11,891 nucleotides of DNA from RGVT01 sp037129475 (GTDB taxonomy: Bacteria > Planctomycetota > Planctomycetia > Pirellulales > UBA1268): assembly GCA_037129475.1 (NCBI GenBank), contig JBAXUY010000092.1, positions 1-11,891 of the forward strand, in the 5' to 3' direction. The notes beneath the pieces were generated by a model that was not told the origin of the DNA, did not search any database, and saw only the letters and a list, made by a program, of their open reading frames with translations. Positions 7,501 to 11,891 of this stretch are shown here, piece after piece. The translations under genes were made by a program, and so were the position numbers. The first letter of the stretch is position 1; the number at the start of each line of letters is the position of its first letter.

Positions 7501-10500
7501 CCGGCCGTGATCGAGTCCTTGCCACGGCCGGTGATCACCGTGTTCACGCCGTTCTGCAGCTCGACCGTGTCGGCCGCGCCGTTGGTGTCGCCGATCAGGC
7601 CGGTGATCTCCTTCACCTTGCCCGTCACGTTGGTGAAGTTGAACGAGCCGTTGTCGCCGAGCACGATGCCGACGCCCGCGGCGCCGCCAGCCAGCACCCG
7701 GATCGTGTCGGCGCCGCTGCCGCCGATCACGGCGTTCGTGCCGGCGCCCAGCGTGATCGTGTCGTTGGCTCCCGTGCCGGGCTCGATTGACTCCATCGTC
7801 GTCTCGGTCACCCCCACCGTGATCCGGCCCGCGTCGCCGATCACGTAGTTCGTGCCCTCGCCAAGCGCGATCGTCTCGGCGCCCGCGCCGGCGATCACCC
7901 GGTAGATGCCCTTGCCGAGCGTGAACGTGTCGGCCGCGCCGGCCGAGGGATTCAGGCTCTCCGCAAGCGTGAGGGCCCCGGTCGCGTCGAAGGTCGCCTT
8001 CCCCTCGTCGCCGAGGATCGTGTTCGTGCCGTCCCCGGCCGTGATGGCGTCGGCGGCCGCACCCGCGATGACGACGTTCGTGCCATTGGCGAGCGAGATC
8101 GTGTCGGCAGCGCCGACGCCCGAATCGGTCGTCTCGGCGGAGAGCAGGACGCCGGCACTGGTGAGCACGAGCCGGCCGTTGTCGCCGAGCACGACGGCCT
8201 TCGCCGCGGCCCCGCCCTTGGCCTCGATCGAGTCGCCGGCGGCGCCGCCGATCACCACATTCGTCCCGTCGCCGAGCTCGATCGAGTCGGCCCCGCCGGT
8301 CGAACCGTTGGTCGAGGTGATCTCCGTCGTGCCGGCCTTCGGGCCAGCCGTGAAGACCTCGATCGTCCCCTCGTCGCCGAGCACGTAGTTCGTGCCGTTG
8401 CCCGCCTCGATCTTGTCGGCGCCCGCACCGGCGATGACGACGTTCGTGCCGCTCTGGAGCGTGATCGTGTCGTCGTCGCCGATTCCAGTTTCGGTCGTCT
8501 CGGCGAGGGCGAGCGTGCCGTCGGCGGCGAACGTGGCCAGGCCGGTGTCGGAAAGCACCGTGTTCGTGCCGCCGCCGGCCGTGATTCTGTCGGCCCCACG
8601 GCCGGTGATCACCGTGTTCACCCCGGCCTGCAGCTCGACCACGTCGGCCGCGCCGTTGGTGTCGCCGATCAGGCCGGTGATCTCCTTCACCCGGCCCGTC
8701 GCGTTGTCGAATTTGAACGAGCCGTTGTCGCCGAGCACGATGCCGATGCCCGCGGTGCTGCCAGCCAGCACCTTGATCGTGTCGGCCCCGCTGCCGCCGA
8801 TCACGGCGTTCGTGCCCGCGCCCAGCGTGATCGTGTCGGCAGCGCCCGTGCCGGGCTCGATTGACTCCATCGTCGTCTCGGTCGGGCCCACCGTGATCCG
8901 GCCCGCGTCGCCGATCACGTAGTTCGTGCCCTCGCCGAGCGCGATCGTCTCGGCGCCCGCACCGGCGATCACACGGTAGGTGCCCTTGCCAAGCGTGAAC
9001 GTGTCCACGTCGCCGACCGAGGGGTTCGTGCTCTCCGCGAGCGTGAGGGCCCCGGTCGCGTCGAAGGTCGCCTTCCCCTCGTCGCCGAGGATCGTGTTCG
9101 TGCCGTCGCCGGCCTCGATCGAGTCGGCACCGCGGCCGCCGATGATGACGCCCGTGCCACTGCCCGCCTTGATCGTGTCGCCCCCGCCTACGGTGCCGGT
9201 GGACTCGACCTTCGTGACCACCGAGCCCGTCAGTTCGACCACGCCCTCGTCGCCGAGGATGATCGCCGTGCCGGCGCCGTTGGTGAGTGTGTCGGCGCCC
9301 GCGCCGCCGATGAGCACGGCGAAGCCGCCGGCGTTCACCAGTTCGTCGTCATCGTCACCCGTGCCGGGCTTCGAGGCCACCTTCGTGGGCACCAGCGTGG
9401 TCGCGTCGAGCGTGATATCGGCGTCGTCGCCGACGAGGAACACGATCCCGCCGACGGCCGTGGTGAGGCTTGAATCCGACGTGTTCGTGATCGTGTCTTT
9501 GCCGCCGAGGCCGAGGGCCACGAGGGTGCCCTTCACCGCGGCGGTGCTCGCGACCGTGATCACGTCGGCGTAGGCCGTGGCCCGCACGTCGATGAGCTTG
9601 GCCTCCAGCTCGCCGGCGAGCGTGATCGTGGAGCCACGGGTGTCGGCGTCGTCGTAGCCGCTGCGGATCTCGATGAAGGTCGTCGCCGCCACCGCGGAGC
9701 CGGCCGCCAAGTTCACGTCGTCACCCGCGTGGAGCACGACCTTGCCGTTCGTCGACCGCAGCGACCCGGTGGACGTGACGGTGATGTCGTCGCCGTCACT
9801 CGCCGGGTTTTCCAGTGCCTTGACCAGGATGTCGGCGGCCGCCGTGATGCTCGTGGTGATCTCGACCGGGCTGTGGGCCGTGAGCCGCACCTGGCCGCCC
9901 GACTCGATGCCCTTCGTCCCGCCCGTCACGCCTCCCACCACCAGCGCGCCGGTGTTGTCGATGAAGCTGCTGCCGGTCGTCGACTTGCCCTCGACGTTGG
10001 CGATCTTCGTCGTGATCGGCTTGTCGGCCGCCCCGATGTCCTGGGAAGCGAACAGGTAGACCTTGCCCGAGGTGATGTTGAAGCTCGCGGGGTCGAGACG
10101 GGCGTCGATGATCTTTCCGGCCAGTGCGCTCACGAACGACGTGGCCGTGGCGCCGGTGCCGATCGTGTCGAGCCGCAGATCGCCATCGAGCTCGTTGACG
10201 TAGACGTTGAGCAGGCCCGCGGAGATCTTCACCCGGCCGGCTGCGCTGGTGCTGCTGTCGATCTCGAGTTCGGCGCCCGCGTTGCCCACGCCGCCGAGGA
10301 CCGATTTCAGCGTGATCGAATTGCCCGAGACGTCGGCCGCGACGGTCTCGGGTGCCACGTCGGCGTCGAGGATCGAGCCCTGGGCCTCGAGGATCACGTC
10401 GCCCGCCGAGGCCGAGATGGTGTTGATCCGCATGGTGCCCACGGCCTCGCGGACGAACACGCCCGTGCCGGTCGCGGTGAGCGTTTCACCCGCGGGGCCC

Positions 10501-11891
10501 TGCTCGATGTCGAGCAGGTCGAGGGCGGTGCCGACCGTGCCGGTGCCGCCAGCCGTAAGCGTGATGCTCGCGGCCTTGACGTCGGTGAGGTCGCTCGCGT
10601 TGCCATCGAGGATCGAGCCGGACCGCGTGACGAGCACGGCGTCGCCCTGCTGCGAGTAGATCGTCTCCACCCGCATGTCGCCGGCGTCTTCCGTGAGATA
10701 GACCGTGCCGCTGGCCCGGGCGGTGAGCATGCCCGTGGCTGCGGCGTCGAGCCGCAGCGGCAGCGCCTGCGTGCCGATGCCGCCATCCGAGGCCTCGAGC
10801 ACGAGATTGGTGCCGCTCACGACCACCGTGGTGGTGGCGGTGCCGGCCGCGGCCTCGATCTTCCCGCCCGTCTTCACGGTGGCGTCGCCGCCGGCCTTGA
10901 ACTGCCTGACGGCCAGGTCCGCCTCGGAGCCGACGAACGCGTAGGCGGCCGCGGTCACGTCGAGCGTGCCCGTGGAGGCGATCGTGAGGTCGATGTCGTC
11001 CCGCTGGGCGACCTCGATGAAGGTCGGAGTCGCGTTCGCGGCCAACGGATCGAGCACCACCGGCGTGATGGTGACCGTGCGGCCGGATTCAGGGACGACC
11101 TGGTTCGTGCGGACGAGCGTGAGCACGTTGCCCGCGACGCTCTTGATTTCCCAGACGGTGCGGTCCGGGGTGGCGTTGGACGTGCGGCCCTCGACGCGGA
11201 TGTACTTGCCTGCCGCGAAGCCGTCGTCGGCCCAGGAGCCGCTCGCGCGGGTGAGCGTGTCGCCGCCGGTCGCGTTTCGGGCGAACGTGACGGCGCCCGT
11301 GAACTTCGTGCCGCTGATGAACGTCACGTCGGCCCGCTCGGCGGCGGCGAGGATCACCCGCTCGTCGGTCGTGAGCTGCCGGGACAGATCGATCGTGATC
11401 GGCGCGGAGAACGATCCGACGGCGCCGCTGCCGGCCACGCCCGTCTTGGCGGTCGTCACGATCGTGACGCTCTGGCCCTTGATGTTGTCATCCTCGATCG
11501 TGATCTGGGTGTCGGTCACCGGCTTGAGGAGGCCACCGCCGACCATGTTGAGGAGTTCGTCCTCGGTCCAGATTTTGATGCCCGCGCGAAGCGTCGCCGC
11601 CTCGTCCGTCGAGAGGACGTAGGCGAAGTCTTCGACGAACGTCGCCGTCAGGTCGCCCGCTGCATAGTTGGGGCTTAGGTACGTGGGGGCAGGGCGGGAG
11701 TACCCGGCAAACTCCCCGTGCAGCGTCCGGTACTGCTGCGTGCGGGAGTTTTCCAGCGTGGTGATCGCGGCATCGATCCCGGCCGGCAACAGGCCCTGGT
11801 CTTCGTAATAGACGCGGTAGGCGTTCTCCTCCTCGGCCGTCAGGCGGATCGTGACGGTTGCGTCGTAGACGGCCGGGCTCGCCGTCGTGTT
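1521..11891 (-). CDS. Giant RTX-like calcium-binding repeat protein with Calx-beta-like and Fn3-like C-terminus (5' partial)
   Basis: One frame runs from the right edge to TGA 1523-1521, giving 3456 residues with no start in view. The first start-type codon, TTG 11789-11787, follows 34 open codons and is not the true start. Residues below count from the window edge. About 1-197: acidic, non-repetitive module (YVLSTDEAATLRAGIKIW, EDELLNMVGGGL, IEDDNIKGQSV). About 198-800: beta-strand-rich, adhesin-like, with three repeats of about 85 residues. About 800-2447: some 27 modules of about 60 residues built on NxVIGGxGADTI and LGDEG turns. About 2447-3064: canonical RTX nonapeptides (GGAGDDLLN, GGTGRDRMFGG). 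About 3064-3164: linker starting LIDWSKRFNTYVLPF, known from other hemolysin-type proteins. About 3164-3274: Calx-beta-like. About 3274-3456: two Fn3-like domains (PLITWTAIPGASGYEVRL; PTVGWTALAGAVRYDVEI). RTX turns bind calcium outside the cell, so a secreted or surface adhesin/matrix role is inferred. No dockerin, PEP-CTERM or LPXTG ending is seen; any signal peptide lies outside the window. Confidence 0.92.
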   Translation of the reverse strand, partial: NTTASPAVYDATVTIRLTAEEENAYRVYYEDQGLLPAGIDAAITTLENSRTQQYRTLHGEFAGYSRPAPTYLSPNYAAGDLTATFVEDFAYVLSTDEAATLRAGIKIWTEDELLNMVGGGLLKPVTDTQITIEDDNIKGQSVTIVTTAKTGVAGSGAVGSFSAPITIDLSRQLTTDERVILAAAERADVTFISGTKFTGAVTFARNATGGDTLTRASGSWADDGFAAGKYIRVEGRTSNATPDRTVWEIKSVAGNVLTLVRTNQVVPESGRTVTITPVVLDPLAANATPTFIEVAQRDDIDLTIASTGTLDVTAAAYAFVGSEADLAVRQFKAGGDATVKTGGKIEAAAGTATTTVVVSGTNLVLEASDGGIGTQALPLRLDAAATGMLTARASGTVYLTEDAGDMRVETIYSQQGDAVLVTRSGSILDGNASDLTDVKAASITLTAGGTGTVGTALDLLDIEQGPAGETLTATGTGVFVREAVGTMRINTISASAGDVILEAQGSILDADVAPETVAADVSGNSITLKSVLGGVGNAGAELEIDSSTSAAGRVKISAGLLNVYVNELDGDLRLDTIGTGATATSFVSALAGKIIDARLDPASFNITSGKVYLFASQDIGAADKPITTKIANVEGKSTTGSSFIDNTGALVVGGVTGGTKGIESGGQVRLTAHSPVEITTSITAAADILVKALENPASDGDDITVTSTGSLRSTNGKVVLHAGDDVNLAAGSAVAATTFIEIRSGYDDADTRGSTITLAGELEAKLIDVRATAYADVITVASTAAVKGTLVALGLGGKDTITNTSDSSLTTAVGGIVFLVGDDADITLDATTLVPTKVASKPGTGDDDDELVNAGGFAVLIGGAGADTLTNGAGTAIILGDEGVVELTGSVVTKVESTGTVGGGDTIKAGSGTGVIIGGRGADSIEAGDGTNTILGDEGKATFDATGALTLAESTNPSVGDVDTFTLGKGTYRVIAGAGAETIALGEGTNYVIGDAGRITVGPTETTMESIEPGTGAADTITLGAGTNAVIGGSGADTIKVLAGSTAGIGIVLGDNGSFKFDNATGRVKEITGLIGDTNGAADVVELQAGVNTVITGRGADRITAGGGTNTVLSDTGLATFAADGTLALAETTETGIGDDDTITLQSGTNVVIAGAGADKIEAGNGTNYVLGDEGTIEVFTAGPKAGTTEITSTNGSTGGADSIELGDGTNVVIGGAAGDSIEAKGGAAAKAVVLGDNGRLVLTSAGVLLSAETTDSGVGAADTISLANGTNVVIAGAAADAITAGDGTNTILGDEGKATFDATGALTLAESLNPSAGAADTFTLGKGIYRVIAGAGAETIALGEGTNYVIGDAGRITVGVTETTMESIEPGTGANDTITLGAGTNAVIGGSGADTIRVLAGGAAGVGIVLGDNGSFNFTNVTGKVKEITGLIGDTNGAADTVELQNGVNTVITGRGKDSITAGGGTNTVLSDTGRATFAADGTLALAETTESDVGDDDTISLQSGTNVVIAGAGADTISIGAGTNYVLGDEGRLEVQADGKTVVTTLNDSVGGAEKITVGTGFNVIAGGAKSDEITINGTTADAKAVVLGDDGTLTLSATGVLLSVSNKDGVHASGAADTITLTAGTNAVIGGAGGDTITATTGQNTILGDDGKAEFFDSGVNLGRVKSIESMNSGLGGKDQITLEDGTNTVIAGADDDTISIGAGTNYVLGDEGRLEVQADGKTVVTTLNDSVGGAEKITVGTGFNVIAGGAKSDEITINGTTADAKAVVLGDDGTLTLSATGVLLSVSNKDGVHASGAADTITLTAGTNAVIGGAGGDTITATTGQNTILGDDGKAEFFDSGVNLGRVKSIESMNSGLGGKDQITLEDGTNTVIAGADEDSVSIGAGTAVVLGDEGKLVVNTDGTGAVTGRTIETLNDTVGGKDTITATGASSVIMGGVGGDSITGIEPTSGSAPVFIVLGDAGRAEWDAASHLRMITTQSPGTGGADTVKTVSAADIVFGGDAGDDIDTGAGADIVLGDHGRAEFDAAGRRVLIEVIDTTSGGADMIKTGTGADIVIGGSDGDTIDAGADDNIVVGDQGRLSYDATGILATVTSIDFDAGGVDDITTGTDNDLVIGGTAGDVINAGNGANVVAGDHAAVTFTNGALSGVTSIATSVGGDDTITTGVDNDIVIGGFGKETLTSTGGSDLFIGDSGRVELAANGQVTLAASLDDGVGDVDTITTAGGSDVIIGGTAGDTIQAGDGTNLVIGDGGQVTWTATKAPRPSPDRQIFWAPTAVLAEAKTATNAGGGADNITTGKDADIVLAGDAGDTVNAGDGRNVVVGDNGKVTFHASPAGQIATVATTDPDKGGNDTLTTGKDDDLVIGGVGADTINAGAGDNIVLGDNGRATIAADGTINVVEATDPTLGGIDMILSEGGNDLVIGGTGADTIDTGGGNDLVFGDFGRIDGAIALRDLPLNTSTPAFTFTSIFTQNAHLGGADFIKAGDGHDIVIGGQGADRILGEAGDDDIIGGHNVSGGDDAGDVIDAGAGRDVIAGDNARIDREPRQTGTRWRALAGSRLIEADGNGAVTHVPQADPSAAPQRDVTLFDHAESTPAGKWGADNIAGGADDDMIFGQLGNDAIQGDGAVLDAVGNIIRDLRGVRTAPLSVDDEAGPGRDGDDYIEGNGGDDVILGNLGQDDIIGGSSDLFGLTTAAQRPDGGDVIYGGSGTRVGRNDLGDLSPSGHARDADVILGDNGRIFRVVGLNGVATGGYLQFTYDTYGGMKIVPRTIQYLGYAFGQASSTAFNDEIHGEAGDDVIHGMSGNDVLFGDGQDDDLIGGQGHDRMFGGVGEDGMLGDDGRIFTSRNGLTEPIHGVLVAATQGATQLQGTVIGTVTNLAGRLKKSVDLASFYTGGHDVMYGGLGDDFLHGGAGDDAISGAEAQAAWYVTNALSGSVLGYDPVARKFARYDATDALRKIPDFILNFDAATGGTKIEDGIDNLFGNEGNDWIVGGTGRDRMFGGAGDDLLNADDNLDTAGGLNNRPDDPLLADADWAFGGIGFDVLIGNTGADRLIDWSKRFNTYVLPFTYSTASPTNDAPTVIRTPTAPIVNLLVRLAESGGYDADINPRENALRGELGLVTVDGDLAIWRANIQESRDRDPPPRNVTARVDTLGAWEKPPAIVIDATVRSVSETGASQTVNVSLATAPMGTVVLAVASANPAEVAVHRTTLTFTPLNWSVPQVVVVSGVDDFVADGATTTLVTIAVDAGQSDIFYTSAPARVVSVVNADNEPSVPTITGPAATTGVARPLITWTAIPGASGYEVRLLNASTKQVVSAMSATATTSFMPASGLGIGRYEVAVRAVMPSGLKHAWSPVTTFRIDMPVEVVPPPATFTTRRPTVGWTALAGAVRYDVEIVNARGTVVARATGVTGTSWTPRSNLVAGIGYRFWVRGVDASGLAAQWGLSSGFGIR
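2720..4550 (-). repeat. Canonical RTX nonapeptide clusters
   Basis: The C-terminal third of the repeat region has classic G-G-x-G-x-D-x-U-x runs, for example GGQGADRILGEAGDDDIIGG, GNGGDDVILGNLGQDDIIGG and GGLGDDFLHGGAGDDAISG. Clusters are separated by longer loops, including the aromatic segment GYLQFTYDTYGGMKIVPRTI and charged stretches such as DREPRQTGTRWRALAGSRL. Such nonapeptides form calcium-bound parallel beta-rolls in RTX proteins. This block is irregular in spacing, unlike the strict 60-residue array next to it. Confidence 0.85.
6250..7344 (-). repeat. Exact tandem duplication, 546 bp identical, period 549 bp
   Basis: Bases 6250-6795 and 6799-7344 are identical by line-by-line comparison, separated by 3 bp (6796-6798). 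Identity breaks at 6249 against 6798 on one side and at 6796 against 7345 on the other. Each copy encodes three 60-residue modules (the TNYVLGDEGRLEV, KAVVLGDDGTLTL and QNTILGDDGKAEF types), so 183 residues are repeated in frame. The absence of even synonymous changes points to a very recent duplication or conversion. Confidence 0.95.
7318..9117 (-). repeat. Diverged six-module direct repeat, period 1074 bp
   Basis: Bases 8392-9117 and 7318-8043 align without gaps at a constant offset of 1074 bp. By eye they match over most positions, with scattered and often synonymous changes. Both encode the same ordered series: KATF, RITV, a GIVLGDNGSF module with the sequence KEITGLIGDTNGAAD, the LSDTG module and the NYVLGDEG module. 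Weaker similarity continues one or two modules further towards the C-terminus (8044-8391 against 6970-7317). This duplication is older than the exact 549-bp one, which copied modules derived from its second half. Confidence 0.85.
10015..10775 (-). repeat. Three coding repeats of about 85 aa in the adhesin-like region
   Basis: Three consecutive segments (about 10528-10775, 10270-10528 and 10015-10270) share a pattern. Each starts with a G-x-[IV]-G-x-A-L-x-L hinge (GGIGTQALPLRL, GTVGTALDLLDI, GGVGNAGAELEI). A strand with V-Y/F-x-x-E then G-D/T-M/L-R-x-x-T-I follows, and then A-G-D-V/A-x-L with GSILD. The style resembles the beta-helix-like repeats of filamentous-hemagglutinin-type adhesins. Nucleotide identity between copies is low, so the duplication is old. 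Confidence 0.6.

Larger units (their letters stand above)
4550..9300 (-). repeat. Array of about 27 coding repeats of about 180 bp (60 aa)
   Basis: A recurring protein module reads roughly G-T-N-x-V-I-G-G-x-G-A-D-T-I, then x-G-x-G-T-N-x-V-L-G-D-E-G. About 25 residues follow with alternating hydrophobics (F-D-x-x-G-x-L-x-L-x-E-S-T), then G-G-A-D-T-I-T-L. The DNA hallmark on the plus strand is tcgtcgccgag or a close variant, near 9241, 9076, 8905, 8722, 8543, 8370, 8175, 8003, 7831, 7648, 7470, 7298 and so on down to 4554. Spacing averages about 180 bp. Two modules have LSDTG in place of LGDxG (near 8543 and 7470). From about 5990 downwards the G-T-N turns mostly become acidic (GADIVLGD, DNIVLGD), grading into canonical RTX. 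Confidence 0.9.

Noticed and set aside
3846..7790. A 1314-codon plus-strand open frame antisense to the giant gene
   Set aside because: It mirrors the GGADTI/LGDEG repeats read backwards (recurrent AEHDV and DRV-type motifs). GC-rich repeated codons exclude stops on the opposite strand. No family match, no ribosome site and no hydrophobic core pattern of its own.
9729..11678. A 649-codon plus-strand open frame antisense to the giant gene
   Set aside because: Extremely rich in Arg, Asp, Gly and Ala with no domain; a shadow of the GC-rich coding strand.
11787..11789. TTG as the start codon of the giant gene
   Set aside because: The frame is open for 34 more codons to the window edge with protein-like sequence (EEENAYRVYYEDQGL); the gene simply continues outside.

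Overview
The window is GC-rich bacterial DNA dominated by one enormous minus-strand gene. The 3' part of an insertion-sequence transposase gene and a degraded toxin-antitoxin pair sit beside its 3' end. The mix of RTX-like calcium-binding repeats, a Calx-beta-like domain, fibronectin-III-like tails and a conserved N-terminal module resembles the giant surface or secreted proteins of Planctomycetota (Pirellulales-like). This assignment is an inference from protein style; there is no rRNA or marker gene here to prove it.

Layout from left to right. Positions 1-668 (minus) encode an IS3-family, IS407-like transposase OrfB. Its complete DD(35)E triad is visible, but the gene runs off the left edge and its usual OrfA partner is missing. 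Positions 669-864 are a short intergenic stretch with a perfect 15-bp inverted repeat, a possible -10 box and a strong Shine-Dalgarno. Positions 865-1230 (plus) are a DUF433 (COG2442) antitoxin-type gene. Directly behind it, 1140-1310 holds only the C-terminal part of the DUF5615/PIN-like toxin that normally accompanies DUF433, so the pair looks like an antitoxin with a deleted toxin. A short unrecognised reading frame (1353-1520) fills the gap to the giant gene.

Positions 1521-11891 (minus) are one uninterrupted frame of 3456 residues, still open at the right edge, so the real start lies outside. In protein order it has: a globular-looking N-terminal module; beta-strand-rich adhesin-like repeats; a block of about 27 tandem modules of about 60 residues, in which RTX-like glycine/aspartate turns alternate with a predicted beta-hairpin insert; canonical RTX nonapeptides; a conserved Trp/Phe linker; a Calx-beta-like domain; and two fibronectin-III-like domains. 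The repeat block carries nested duplications: a diverged six-module copy (period 1074 bp) and a base-for-base identical three-module copy (546 bp identical, period 549 bp), the latter very recent or an assembly effect.

The giant protein is probably a calcium-dependent adhesin or matrix/surface-layer-like protein. The left end reads as a scar where mobile DNA and a decaying toxin-antitoxin module accumulated beside it.
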